This document shows, one piece after another, positions 1 to 8,612 of a stretch of DNA of 64,000 bases (its first letter is position 1; each line of letters starts with the position of its first letter). Source of the stretch: Clostridia bacterium (GTDB taxonomy: Bacteria; Bacillota; DSM-521; Neomoorellales; Neomoorellaceae); contig JASUSV010000001.1 in assembly GCA_030445865.1 (NCBI GenBank), forward strand, positions 62,001 through 126,000, given 5' to 3'. The notes under the pieces were generated by a model that was not told where the DNA came from, did not search any database, and saw only the letters and a program-made list of their open reading frames with translations. The position numbers and the translations under genes are program-made.

Positions 1-206
1 AGATCACGGTTACACATTTTAAGGGCTGACCTCCAATATTGGTGCGCTCCACATATAAGTATAAATCAAAGCCCCCAAATAAGCCAGTAAAAATTGCCCG
101 AAATATCCATACCATAATCTCATCATTTCCCCGATGGGGCTTTTAAGGTCTACCCGAAATAGCAAAACAACCCTTTCAGACATACCATAAAATAAGGTGA
201 TGGGTA

Positions 207-764
207 ATGCCTAAAATTTTGATCGTCCTCGCGGAAAGGCGGCTTTATTTTTATAAGAACGGCCGGATCATGAAGTCTTATCCCATTGCCATCGGTAAAC
301 CCTCTACGCCCACGCCGACGGGGATATATTACGTAGTCAATAAAGTAATCAACCCCGGTGGCATCCTAGGTACCCGCTGGATGGGGTTGAGCATACCCAG
401 TACCGGCGGCCCTTACGGCATCCACGGCACTTCCATGCCCTGGAGCATCGGCCAGGCCGTCTCCAACGGGTGCATCCGCATGTATAATCACGACATCGAG
501 GAAATCTTCCCTCATGTACCTATTGGTACCACGGTGGAAATTATCGCCGGTGGCCCAGCCGACCCCTCCTGCCCCACCGGGCATAAACGCCCCTACATCG
601 TCCAGCCCGGCGATACCCTCTGGGGCATAGCGCGGCGCTTCGACTTGAGTCTCGCCGACCTAATCGCCGCCAACGACCTGCCCAATCCGGACCTAATTTA
701 CCCAGGCCAGCTAATCTATCTTCCGGACTGTATACAATATTCTTTTTCTCCGGCTCTTGTTTAA
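207..764 (+). CDS. L,D-transpeptidase (YkuD fold) with C-terminal LysM
   Basis: 185 residues. The first two thirds form a YkuD L,D-transpeptidase domain: an IHG motif near residue 72 is followed by the catalytic stretch SNGCIRM near residues 87-93, with the expected Ser, Gly, Cys and Arg. The C-terminal 45 residues are one LysM repeat starting YIVQPGDTLWGIA, which binds peptidoglycan. Such enzymes form 3-3 cross-links through a Cys acyl-enzyme and in spore formers often act on the spore cortex or cell wall. There is no obvious signal peptide, which is common in the YkuD group. The start is ATG with AAGGTGA about 6 bases upstream. It stands alone; the next gene on the strand begins about 200 bases further on. 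Confidence 0.93.
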   Translation: MPKILIVLAERRLYFYKNGRIMKSYPIAIGKPSTPTPTGIYYVVNKVINPGGILGTRWMGLSIPSTGGPYGIHGTSMPWSIGQAVSNGCIRMYNHDIEEIFPHVPIGTTVEIIAGGPADPSCPTGHKRPYIVQPGDTLWGIARRFDLSLADLIAANDLPNPDLIYPGQLIYLPDCIQYSFSPALV

Positions 765-961
765 CAAGGCCGTTTTTGTTATACTGGAGGCGGTTATTAG
801 CCCTTGGTGGCGCTTTTTTCGCCATTGAAGTGCTTTTTTTATCCTCTTTTGCCCATTATGGAGGTGAGATGGAAAAGAGGGTTAATTTTTTCACAATAGT
901 TACCTAGCTTATAGAAATTAAAAACTTGGGCCAAATAAGAGAAACTGGAGGATGGTAGAAA

Positions 962-2539
962 ATGACATTCAGCAAACCCAACCGTTCTGACGCGACGGAA
1001 ACTAAAAACCGTACGCCCAGATCCGTATGTCCCTTTAGCGGGCTCTGCGCCACCTGCCTTGCCGGCTGCGAGGGCCTCTGCGAAGTGGGGCGCTCCGCCT
1101 TTCGCGGCAAAGAAGTAATCTACCCGCAGCCTTTCGGCACCACAACTTCCGCCTCGGAAAAAGATTACCCCATAGACTTCTCCCACTTTAACATTATGGG
1201 CAGCGCCGTAGGAGCGCATGGCATAGAAGCCGACAGTAACAAGGCCATTTTCCCGGCTGTAGACCTGAACATGGAAGTAGGCGCCGGCAGCGATAAAATC
1301 AAGGTAAAGCTGCCTATCATTATCGGCGCTATGGGCTCGACGAAAGTAGCTGCCGATTACTGGGATGGACTGGCTATCGGCGCCGCCATTTCCGGTACCA
1401 TCATTACCATCGGAGAAAACGTCTGCGGTATGGACCCCGGTCTCGAGCTTAAAAACGGTCGCGTTGCCCGCTCGCCTAATCTAGAAAAACGCATAAAAAT
1501 GTTCCAGGACTGGTACCGCGGCTACGGCACCATCGCCGTCCAGGCCAACGTGGAAGATACCATGCTGGGCGTCCAGGAATATGCCCTGGAGAAGCTAGGC
1601 GTAGACGCAGTTGAAATTAAGTGGGGCCAGGGCGCCAAGGATATCGGCGGCGAAGTCAAACTGGACTCCCTGGAGCGCGCGCTGCAGCTTAAGAGCCGGG
1701 GCTACATCGTTCTGCCCGATCCCGAAAATCCCTCCGTCCAGGAGGCCTATAAAGCCGGTGCTTTTACCGAGTTCGAGCGCCACTCCCGCATCGGCATGGT
1801 TGACGAGGAGAGCTTCCACAAACGGGTGGAAGAGCTGCGCCGGGCCGGTGCCAAGTATATTTTCTTAAAAACCGGCGCCTACCGTCCGGCCGATTTGGCC
1901 AGGGCCGTCAAATTTGCCTCCGACGCGAAACTCGATCTCTTGACCGTAGATGGGGCGGGCGGCGGCACAGGTATGAGCCCCTGGCGTATGATGAACGAGT
2001 GGGGTATCCCCACCGTAGAAATAGAATCCCTGCTCTACCAGTATTTGGCCCGGCTAGCGGCCAAAGGCGCCTACATCCCTGCCGTAGCCATTGCTGGCGG
2101 TTTTAGCCTAGAAGACCACGTCTTCAAGGGCCTGGCTTTAGGCGCGCCCTACGTTAACTTGATAGAGATGGCTCGCGCCCCCTTAACGGCGGCCATGGTA
2201 GGAGCTACCATAGCTAAAGGCCTGCAGGAAGGCAAGCTGGGACCCATTCATAGGAAGTACGGCCAGAGCATCGAACAGATTTTTATTACCGCGGCCGAAC
2301 TCAAGGATATGCTGGGCGATGACTTCAAGCGCCTGCCGGCCGGAGCCATCGGCGTCTACACCTACTTCGAGCGCGTCAAGCAAGGTCTGCGCCAGTTCAT
2401 GTGCGGCGCCAGGAAGTTCAGCTTGAAGTACATCAGCCGCGACGACATCGCCGCCCTGACGCCGGAAGCTGCGCGGGTAAGTGGCATCCCCTACGTCATG
2501 GATCTGGATAAAGAAGAGGTTGAAAAGATCCTGGGGTAA
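962..2539 (+). CDS. FMN-binding glutamate synthase-like protein
   Basis: 525 residues, matching the stand-alone glutamate synthase domain (central plus FMN domain of GltB, as in archaeal-type GltB). The FMN TIM barrel is visible from about residue 110, with the conserved VDGAGGGTGMSPW phosphate-binding stretch near residue 330 and AIAGGF near residue 374. The N-terminus carries five closely spaced cysteines (residues 21-38, pattern C-x5-C-x2-C-x3-C-x3-C), which could bind an iron-sulfur cluster; this is inference. The glutaminase domain is absent, so ammonia must come from elsewhere or the substrate differs. ATG start with GGAGG about 10 bases upstream. Monocistronic, with a hairpin terminator behind it. 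Confidence 0.85.
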   Translation: MTFSKPNRSDATETKNRTPRSVCPFSGLCATCLAGCEGLCEVGRSAFRGKEVIYPQPFGTTTSASEKDYPIDFSHFNIMGSAVGAHGIEADSNKAIFPAVDLNMEVGAGSDKIKVKLPIIIGAMGSTKVAADYWDGLAIGAAISGTIITIGENVCGMDPGLELKNGRVARSPNLEKRIKMFQDWYRGYGTIAVQANVEDTMLGVQEYALEKLGVDAVEIKWGQGAKDIGGEVKLDSLERALQLKSRGYIVLPDPENPSVQEAYKAGAFTEFERHSRIGMVDEESFHKRVEELRRAGAKYIFLKTGAYRPADLARAVKFASDAKLDLLTVDGAGGGTGMSPWRMMNEWGIPTVEIESLLYQYLARLAAKGAYIPAVAIAGGFSLEDHVFKGLALGAPYVNLIEMARAPLTAAMVGATIAKGLQEGKLGPIHRKYGQSIEQIFITAAELKDMLGDDFKRLPAGAIGVYTYFERVKQGLRQFMCGARKFSLKYISRDDIAALTPEAARVSGIPYVMDLDKEEVEKILG

Positions 2540-2608
2540 ACGCCCAGGACCCGGTGTGAAAGATGCTCATAGCCCGGTTTCGGTGGAAGCTGGGGATAAC
2601 TACTTAAA

Positions 2609-2633
2609 AGGCCCTCTGCTTGATAGAGGGCCT
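2609..2633 (+). terminator. Rho-independent terminator after the glutamate synthase-like gene
   Basis: A perfect 9-bp stem AGGCCCTCT / AGAGGGCCT with a 7-base loop, followed by AATTTTATACTTTT on the plus strand. It separates this gene from the convergent SPOCS gene. Confidence 0.85.
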
Positions 2634-2690
2634 AATTTTATACTTTTGCCATCAATATTTAGCGCCCGACCCTAGGGTCAGGTGCAGTGC

Positions 2691-4367
2691 TTACCCTTTC
2701 GGCCCGCAGGGGATGCGGATCTGCTGGCCGATCTGCAGGTTTTCCGGCTGGATGCCCGGGTTGAGCTGCATGATAGCTTCGACCGTTATACCAAAGCGCT
2801 GGGCAATCTTCCAAAGAGTGTCCCCCGGCTGGATAATGTAGTAACGGATGCTGGGCTCTGGGCAGGGCTCCTCCGGCGGCGCAGGTTCTACCGGAACTAG
2901 GAAAACATCGGTGACGACTTCCATCTGCACCGGCTGGGTAACTTTGGCAAAGACGAAGAGCACGGCCGTCTGCTTCCAAGGGAACTGGGTCAGGACCTGG
3001 CCGGGCGTAAAGACGAAAGTGGAGCAAATATTGGGCGGATACTCGGGGCCATCGTGGCTGATGTGTTCGATTTCGTATTTAATCTGGAGGTTCATATCCG
3101 GCTCGGCACCCGGCACGTCGACAAAGGCGGTAAAGCCGACATCGATGCCCTGTTCGAAGACCCCTTCGGTGCAGAGGTCAACATAAAAGATCTGCTTGTG
3201 CAAAATGCCTTCGATTATTACCTTGTCGGGCAAGACTTTGGTATCCCGGCGTTTTACGTTTATCTTTGTCTTCGTATCCACGATCTTCTTTACCGGCCGC
3301 TCGAAGTAAACGTCTTCGCGCAGATTTATCTGGCGCTGATTCTCGCCCACTACGCTCTCTACACGCAGGAGCTCCTTAGTAACGTCGATGCCCTCGCCGG
3401 TAACGTTGGTAACTACTTCTAACTGCAGGTCCTCGGTAACTTTGGCAAAAACGCGCAAAATCACCGTCTGCCGGGCACGAGTGAAGCCGGTCTCCTCCGT
3501 CCCGTCCCGTAGGTCGTGATTGATATACTCCACATCTACCTTAACATCCACCGTCATGTCCTTTTTAGCGCCAGGGATGTGGACAAAGGCGCTAAATTTT
3601 TCGTCGACGCTCTTTTCGTAAACGCGGCCGGTGTCAAATTCCACGTAAATAATTTGCTTATGCAACTTGCCTTCGATAATTACTTTGTCCGGCACTATCT
3701 CCGTAGTTATGTCCTCGATTTTGGTGATGGCTTCTTTGATCTTTTTGATCCTGCGATCGAAGGTGACGTCGTTGATCAAGGAAACCTGCTTCGTATCCTC
3801 GCCTACCACGCTGTGAACTTTCAACAACTCTTTTTCAACGTTAATTTTCATACCCGGAGCAACTACATCGGTTACCACCTCCATCTGGACGGTTTCGGTG
3901 ACTTTAGCAAAGAGCTCCATCACCACCGTCTGCCGCCAGACATCGGCTGCCGTAACGTAAGCATCTACATAGGGTTCTGCAATATCGGTGTGGTCGATAT
4001 ATTCTACCCTGGCCTCAAAATATACCGTCATTTTCTCCCGCGCCCCGGGCACTTCTACAAATTGCGTAAAGCGTTCTTCAACAGTTTTCTCATATACTTC
4101 TCCGGCAACATAGGAGATGCCGTCTACGGTGGCCGTCTCCCCGGCTACCCAGTAAATTTGCTTGTGCAGCGCACCCTCAATAATGACCTTGTCTTCGATC
4201 GGTTTGGCCTCAATGTCACGTATCTCAGCTGTCGCCTGCCAGATCTTTTTCACTTTAATTGGAAAGCCTATATTACTTATGAAAGTAGCCTGGACGGTAT
4301 TTTCACCAATGACGTTCTCTACTTTAAGCAGGCGCCTGATTACCTTCAGATTGCTATTGCTGGGCAT
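2691..4367 (-). CDS. SPOCS (DUF3794) x3 - LysM protein, probable spore coat / cortex protein
   Basis: 558 residues. Three SPOCS domains repeat in tandem, each opened by a related segment (LLKVENVIGE near residue 14, LLKVHSVVGE near 181, LLRVESVVGE near 337) and each with a KVIIEG.LHKQI motif. A single LysM (YYIIQPGDTLWKIAQRFGI) occupies about residues 508-552. SPOCS domains occur in Firmicute spore coat proteins and LysM targets peptidoglycan, so a place at the forespore surface is likely. The repeats differ clearly, so the duplication is old. ATG start with GGGAGG upstream. No signal peptide is seen, as expected for a protein made in the mother cell. Confidence 0.9.
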   Translation of the reverse strand: MPSNSNLKVIRRLLKVENVIGENTVQATFISNIGFPIKVKKIWQATAEIRDIEAKPIEDKVIIEGALHKQIYWVAGETATVDGISYVAGEVYEKTVEERFTQFVEVPGAREKMTVYFEARVEYIDHTDIAEPYVDAYVTAADVWRQTVVMELFAKVTETVQMEVVTDVVAPGMKINVEKELLKVHSVVGEDTKQVSLINDVTFDRRIKKIKEAITKIEDITTEIVPDKVIIEGKLHKQIIYVEFDTGRVYEKSVDEKFSAFVHIPGAKKDMTVDVKVDVEYINHDLRDGTEETGFTRARQTVILRVFAKVTEDLQLEVVTNVTGEGIDVTKELLRVESVVGENQRQINLREDVYFERPVKKIVDTKTKINVKRRDTKVLPDKVIIEGILHKQIFYVDLCTEGVFEQGIDVGFTAFVDVPGAEPDMNLQIKYEIEHISHDGPEYPPNICSTFVFTPGQVLTQFPWKQTAVLFVFAKVTQPVQMEVVTDVFLVPVEPAPPEEPCPEPSIRYYIIQPGDTLWKIAQRFGITVEAIMQLNPGIQPENLQIGQQIRIPCGPKG

Positions 4368-4434
4368 AAGTTTACCTCCCTTCCGGAAAACCTTTCATCA
4401 TAAATATATGCGGCCTTTCCTAAAAAGTACCCTC

Positions 4435-5280
4435 TTAATTATATATGCGGCCTTTTTTAAAAGGTTTCTCCTCGTTTTTTGCAACCGTAAGTGGCCGGTC
4501 TTCCCATTCTTCTAAAACCGGATCGGGGTCCAAGATGGATTGATAATGGCTTAAGGGACTGTATATGCCCCTGGGGTCCCTGGCCATATAGCGCCGGTAC
4601 TTGATCAAATGTTCGGCCGGGTTTGCCCAGCCGTAATGGCGCAGACGGATGTCGCTATAGAGCCCGTCAAAATGCCAAAGGTTGCAGGGCACCCGGCCGC
4701 AGTGCAGGGGTTGCTCCCGCCAGCGGTAAGGAAAGGCCGGAATATAACGGAAAATATAGATGCCGAAGCGGTGGTATGGATTCCACATCTTATCAACCCG
4801 GTAGCAGGTGAAGCTGCCCCAGAATTCAAAAAGGCGAAAGGCGACCCAGTAATACTTGTCGTTCAAAAGCCGGTCGCGCTCATAGATAATCCGGTCTTCA
4901 AATATCTCGTCGGCGTCAATAGCCAGAACCCATTCCGGCTGCGTAGATTTAGTCATTTCCCATAACTTCTGGCGCAAAGCATATTCGTTTTTCCAAAAGA
5001 GGGGGCGTTTATTGCGTTCTAGAACTTTTACTTTAGGGTAGCCGGCGCAAATCTCATAGGTAGCATCAGTACTGGCATCGTCGAGGATTACCATTTCATC
5101 AACGTAACGACTCAAATGATCAAGGCAGGCTTTAAGATAGCGACCGGCCTCATTGCGCACCACCATCATGGCCGTAAGTTTGGGACGGCAATTATCCAAA
5201 TTACAGGCACCTCCCCGTTTAGACGCAAGCAGCCCGGCTCCTACGCCTGGGTTTGGGACAAGTTTCATTCCTTTCCCCAT
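4435..5280 (-). CDS. Family 2 glycosyltransferase
   Basis: 281 residues. From about residue 34 it has the GT-A fold signature KLTAMMVVRNEA, then VILDDASTDAT and the metal-binding AIDADE motif near residue 125. Sequences of this type resemble the WaaE/KdtX-like GT2 branch, but the sugar cannot be read from the sequence. The first about 30 residues look like an extra lead, so a shorter start is possible; the annotated ATG overlaps the end of the upstream glycosyltransferase by 16 bases, which indicates translational coupling. The two genes probably decorate one surface or spore glycan or glycoprotein. Confidence 0.85.
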   Translation of the reverse strand: MGKGMKLVPNPGVGAGLLASKRGGACNLDNCRPKLTAMMVVRNEAGRYLKACLDHLSRYVDEMVILDDASTDATYEICAGYPKVKVLERNKRPLFWKNEYALRQKLWEMTKSTQPEWVLAIDADEIFEDRIIYERDRLLNDKYYWVAFRLFEFWGSFTCYRVDKMWNPYHRFGIYIFRYIPAFPYRWREQPLHCGRVPCNLWHFDGLYSDIRLRHYGWANPAEHLIKYRRYMARDPRGIYSPLSHYQSILDPDPVLEEWEDRPLTVAKNEEKPFKKGRIYN

Positions 5281-5987
5281 TTAGCCAGGTACCTCGCCTG
5301 ATTTTGATAGAAGGCAGCGCTGAGATCTATTTGCTCGCCCCGGAAAGTTACGCTGCCGAAATGGTGGACAAAAACGTCGCCAGCACACCAGAGTTCGTAG
5401 CCTGCCAGGCGCGCCCGTAAAGAATAATCGTTGTCCTCGAAATTGCCCGGCCAGAAGCGCTCATCGAGGTAGCCTACCCTTTCCAGGACCTCGCGTTTAA
5501 ATAGCAGGCAGAAACCGACGAGCATTTCCACCTGAAACCAGCGGTTTAAATCAGGGGAGTTGAAATCCCGGGCAAAAGCGATCATTTCCTCCAGATTTTG
5601 ATAGCGCACTGGCAGGAGCTGCCGCCCACCCACGTAATTAGAACGCGGCCCCACGAGACCAGCCCGGGGTTTGACCTCAAGCCCCGCCAGCATGTTGCTC
5701 AGCCAGCGCGGGGTCACCACCACATCGTTATTCAAAAGCAAAAGATAGTTGCCGCGGGCGACTGCCAGGCCCCGGTTAACGGCGGCGGCAAAACCATGAT
5801 TTTTTCCCAAGCAGATTAGCCTTACACCTTGGCGGCGCTTGAGTTTTTCCGGCGTGGCGTCGGTGGAGCCGTTATCGACGATAATAATTTCATGAGCTTC
5901 AGGAGTAAAACGCTCGATGCTCTCAAGACAAAGGCGAGTATAAGGCCATTGATTTAAAACCGGAATAATAATCGAAGTCAAGGACAT
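5265..5987 (-). CDS. Family 2 glycosyltransferase
   Basis: 240 residues, a compact GT2 enzyme of the rhamnosyl/GlcNAc-transferase type. SIIIPVLNQW opens the fold, IIIVDNGSTDAT binds the nucleotide, and LLLLNNDVV near residue 85 carries the DXD-like metal site. A further motif, WPGNFEDNDYSLRARLAGY, contains the ED that usually supplies the catalytic base. No membrane helix is seen, so it is probably cytosolic. ATG start with AAGGAGAAATA upstream. First gene of a two-gene unit with the glycosyltransferase at 4435-5280, divergent from the XRE regulator. Confidence 0.88.
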   Translation of the reverse strand: MSLTSIIIPVLNQWPYTRLCLESIERFTPEAHEIIIVDNGSTDATPEKLKRRQGVRLICLGKNHGFAAAVNRGLAVARGNYLLLLNNDVVVTPRWLSNMLAGLEVKPRAGLVGPRSNYVGGRQLLPVRYQNLEEMIAFARDFNSPDLNRWFQVEMLVGFCLLFKREVLERVGYLDERFWPGNFEDNDYSLRARLAGYELWCAGDVFVHHFGSVTFRGEQIDLSAAFYQNQARYLAKWGKE

Positions 5988-6034
5988 AATTATTTCTCCT
6001 TACCCACCGGGTTCTAATAATTCGCATTTTATAG

Positions 6035-6063
6035 TTGGACAATACTATTAGCTTTAATAATAT
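6035..6063 (+). promoter_or_regulatory. Sigma-A type promoter of the XRE regulator gene
   Basis: TTGGAC, 17 bases, then TAATAT, about 65 bases before the start codon at 6129. Good match in sequence and spacing; not tested. Confidence 0.6.
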
Positions 6064-6128
6064 AAGGCCTGTAGTTGCTTTACTTCTCATGCGCTTACCT
6101 CCAAGATATTGTTTAAGGAGGACGCAGC

Positions 6129-6500
6129 ATGAAAGAAGAAGTAAAAGATGTAGAAAGCATAGGCCAGAAAATTAGGATTCTTCGCCAACGTCTCGGTCTG
6201 ACCCAGGAAGAACTGGGTGAACGTACTAATCTCCATTACAGCTACATAGGCCAGCTCGAACGCGGCGACAAAACTCCGTCCCTTAAAACCTTGCGCAAAA
6301 TAGCCAGTGCCCTCAATGTCTCCCCGGAATATCTTTTCGAAACCAGGTCTGGCTACGAAATAGAAGACCAGCCCGAATGGTGGCTTCAGGAGATTAAATC
6401 CCTGCTTGCCAACCGGCCGCAGGAAGACGCCGTTTTTGTTCTAGAATTAGTGCGGGCTGTTTTAAAATGGTGTGATAATTACAAAAAGAAGCGATCTTAA
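6129..6500 (+). CDS. XRE-family helix-turn-helix regulator
   Basis: 123 residues. The N-terminal half (about residues 10-68) is a Cro/C1-type helix-turn-helix, with the recognition region TNLHYSYIGQLERGDKTPS and a following KTLRKIASALNVSPEYLF helix. The C-terminal 50 residues are helical and acidic and have no recognised domain; they may dimerise or hold a ligand site. It is a SinR-like size without a nearby SinI-like partner. ATG start with AAGGAGG 7 bases upstream and a promoter match at 6035. The gene is divergent from the two glycosyltransferases, so it may control them, but no operator is evident. Confidence 0.85.
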   Translation: MKEEVKDVESIGQKIRILRQRLGLTQEELGERTNLHYSYIGQLERGDKTPSLKTLRKIASALNVSPEYLFETRSGYEIEDQPEWWLQEIKSLLANRPQEDAVFVLELVRAVLKWCDNYKKKRS

Positions 6501-6547
6501 AAGACCGCCCGGTAAATTACCTTGCCACCGGCAGGAGCAAATTAGGT

Positions 6548-6730
6548 TCACGGTGGGCAATACTTCCTCAGGATTAATTTGAGCTTTTGTACCCTCTGGT
6601 GCTGCTGCTGCATCAGCTCCATAAAAACGTAAGCGAGTTCCCGGTCTGCCTGCCTGGCGTAACCCAGGTAATTCCTTAACAGGGCCTCTTCATAGCGCAA
6701 AGAACGGCGCAGCATCTCTTCCGGTCGCAA
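6548..6730 (-). CDS. Small ferritin-like helical protein
   Basis: 60 residues, almost wholly helical and rich in Glu, Arg, Gln and Leu. The stretch YEEALLRNYLGYARQADREL resembles one helix pair of the short ferritin-like / CotF-like proteins common in spore formers, but it is too short for a four-helix bundle on its own and would have to dimerise. TTG start with GGAGGG 7 bases upstream. It lies 14 bases after the peptidase gene and is probably cotranscribed. Function unknown. Confidence 0.6.
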   Translation of the reverse strand: MRPEEMLRRSLRYEEALLRNYLGYARQADRELAYVFMELMQQQHQRVQKLKLILRKYCPP

Positions 6731-6744
6731 ATTTTATCCCTCCA

Positions 6745-7674
6745 TTAAATAGTAACCTCCAGCAAGCGCAATACGTTGCTAATACAGCTATAAATGGTGG
6801 CCGTCTCCGTCCCGCCCACCAGAAGCCCCACGGCGCGCATATTCTGATCTACCAGTAGCGAGCCGCTGTCGCCCGGCCCGCCCATTTTATTAGTAAGAAA
6901 TTGATCTTCCAGGAGGGCCCAGCGGCTTTCCCCATAAAAAATGCGTATGCGTAAGTCTACCAGGCGAATGCGACCGCGGCTGACGCCCGAAGTCCGCCCA
7001 CTTTTAAAAACGGTTAGGCCAAGGCGGGGCTCTGCCGTCCCCCCGGGTTTACCTAAACCCAAAGGGCGCTCCGTAATCAATTCCCGCCGGATGGGCGCCG
7101 CCAGGGCAGCATCAACCAGATTAGCCTCGCCGCCAAAGGAGAGGGGGACAAAATCGTCCAGCGTCGCTATGGCATCCTCAAGGGTGCCGCCATCGCCGGG
7201 ACTGGGTTGCAAAATAGGGTCGCCGGGCTTTGAACGCCCATCCATCCCATCGGTACTATTGGCCAGGACGTGGTTGTTGGAAAGGATCATGGCCTCGCCT
7301 GTCCGCTGCCGCCGCACAACGGCTCCAAAAGTACCGAACGGTACAAGATAATGGGCCAAGCTAACGCCCGGGGGCGCCGGCCTTAACCTCGCCGTGCGCT
7401 CGTTAATAGCCGGCGCCCGGCCGGCGGCAAATGATAGGGTTTTAACTTCTCCGATCTCTAAAACATCGGTTATAGCCCCGCGCCAGATACGCGGTACCCC
7501 TTCCCCCGCCCCCAGGGCCTGGGGCGGTATTTTTTTGCTCACGCAGACAATTATAGCCGGGGTAGATGTCGGTTTTCCTCTCACTTCCTTGTAGCCAAGG
7601 CCCACACCGACAACGCGGGGTAGACCCAGAAGTTCGTGCTTGTGAAGTTCTAAAAACCGTTTTAAATCCGGCAT
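6745..7674 (-). CDS. S1-like (trypsin-fold) serine peptidase, Nal1-type
   Basis: 309 residues from the preferred ATG at 7674, which has GGGGTGAGGAG just upstream; an upstream in-frame start at 7716 lacks this. A His in LSNNHVLA (about residue 133) and a Ser in GGPGDSGSLLVD (about 275) fit the catalytic His and nucleophile of trypsin-like peptidases; a DD pair lies between them in ATLDDF. There is no signal peptide, so it is cytosolic or spore-located. The N-terminal 90 residues (GVGLGYKEVRGKPT...) are typical of this bacterial group, whose substrates are unknown. It follows the CAP gene after a terminator. Confidence 0.75.
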   Translation of the reverse strand: MPDLKRFLELHKHELLGLPRVVGVGLGYKEVRGKPTSTPAIIVCVSKKIPPQALGAGEGVPRIWRGAITDVLEIGEVKTLSFAAGRAPAINERTARLRPAPPGVSLAHYLVPFGTFGAVVRRQRTGEAMILSNNHVLANSTDGMDGRSKPGDPILQPSPGDGGTLEDAIATLDDFVPLSFGGEANLVDAALAAPIRRELITERPLGLGKPGGTAEPRLGLTVFKSGRTSGVSRGRIRLVDLRIRIFYGESRWALLEDQFLTNKMGGPGDSGSLLVDQNMRAVGLLVGGTETATIYSCISNVLRLLEVTI

Positions 7675-7721
7675 AGTCTCCTCACCCCTTTCCCGCCCTC
7701 TCTTCATGATATGCAATAAAA

Positions 7722-7744
7722 AAGCCGCCTGAAACAGGCGGCTT
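7722..7744 (-). terminator. Terminator after the CAP-domain gene
   Basis: Stem AAGCCGCCTG / CAGGCGGCTT with a 3-base loop, followed on the minus strand by TTTTTTATTGC. Confidence 0.9.
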
Positions 7745-7773
7745 AATCTTGAACTAAAAATTAATAACGCTGC

Positions 7774-8499
7774 TTATAAACCTATAAAATGCTGGGTGAA
7801 CATTTTTCCGTAAGGGCCTCCGGAGACAATACCGATGCCGATGTGGGTAAAATTGGGATTTAAAATATTAGCCCGGTGCCCGGGGCTATTCATGAGGCTT
7901 TTATGAGCCGAGGTTACTGACGGGGCCCCGGCCAGGTTTTCCCCGGCATAACGGTAGGCGATGCCTGCCTTACGCATCTGGTCAAAAGGCGAGCCCAGGG
8001 TGGAAGACTGGTGCCCGAAGTAATTATTGACGACCATATCCCGGCTTTTGGCCCTGGCCGTAACCACCAGCCTCATATCCACCTGGAGGGGTTTTAAGCC
8101 GGCCTTGACCCGTTCGGCATTAACCAAGTCGATCATCTGCCGCTCTTCCTCTGTCAACTCCTGCGCCAGCTGGGGCTGAGGTTGAGGTTCCGGTTTTGGC
8201 CGGGGCTCCGGCGCGGGCTGGGGTTGCGGTCCAACCGCCCTTTCGGGTTGCGGTATACGGATCTCTATCTTCGGCCCATTCTTTAAAGAAGGCTTGAGAA
8301 CAAAGGTGTAGCGGATTATGTAGCAGTAATATCCTGCTTGAAAAGTCTGGGGGGTAGTAAGGCAAATAATGCGGCTGAGGGTCTGGTATCTTTGCCCTGG
8401 CGTTACAGCAGCCAAAGCTTTTAGTGGGACTAAACCCAAAGACAAGAAAATAACCAGGATTCCGGCCAGCCCTTTAACTAATAATCCCTTTTTCGCCAT
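7774..8499 (-). CDS. Secreted CAP/SCP-domain protein (YkwD-like)
   Basis: 241 residues. A signal peptide covers residues 1-31 (KK then a hydrophobic core ending ALA-AVT). A proline-rich linker (PQPQPAPEPRPKPEPQPQ) near residues 90-110 leads to a C-terminal CAP domain of about 125 residues, with LVNAERVKAGLKPL, the GHQSS and GENLAGA signatures, and a SPGHRANILNP motif. YkwD-type CAP proteins are widespread in spore formers; their biochemical role is unsettled. ATG start with AGGAG. Monocistronic between two hairpin terminators. Confidence 0.9.
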   Translation of the reverse strand: MAKKGLLVKGLAGILVIFLSLGLVPLKALAAVTPGQRYQTLSRIICLTTPQTFQAGYYCYIIRYTFVLKPSLKNGPKIEIRIPQPERAVGPQPQPAPEPRPKPEPQPQPQLAQELTEEERQMIDLVNAERVKAGLKPLQVDMRLVVTARAKSRDMVVNNYFGHQSSTLGSPFDQMRKAGIAYRYAGENLAGAPSVTSAHKSLMNSPGHRANILNPNFTHIGIGIVSGGPYGKMFTQHFIGL

Positions 8500-8575
8500 A
8501 TCCCTACTCCTCTGCTTTAATTTACTACTTCCTTCGGCAAAAAAAGCCAGAATCCTTTAGGTAAATTAAACCAAT

Positions 8576-8609
8576 AAAAAGGGGCTAGCGGTCATAACCT
8601 CTAGCCCTT
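8576..8609 (-). terminator. Terminator after veg
   Basis: Minus-strand stem GGGCTAG / CTAGCCC with a loop of about 12 bases, followed by CTTTTTATTGG. Confidence 0.75.
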
Positions 8610-8612
8610 AGC

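Noticed and set aside
1-115. Open minus-strand frame running off the left edge, starting MVWIFRAIFTGLFGGF.
   Set aside because: Only 38 codons, no good ribosome-binding site, and a second frame over the same bases is nearly as long; no family recognised.
765-961. Possible leader or riboswitch before the glutamate synthase-like gene.
   Set aside because: Short hairpins and a 13-codon open frame only; no conserved riboswitch core found.
3516-4403. Long plus-strand open frame (295 codons) opposite the SPOCS gene.
   Set aside because: The opposite frame has clear SPOCS repeats; this frame is odd in composition and has no ribosome-binding site.
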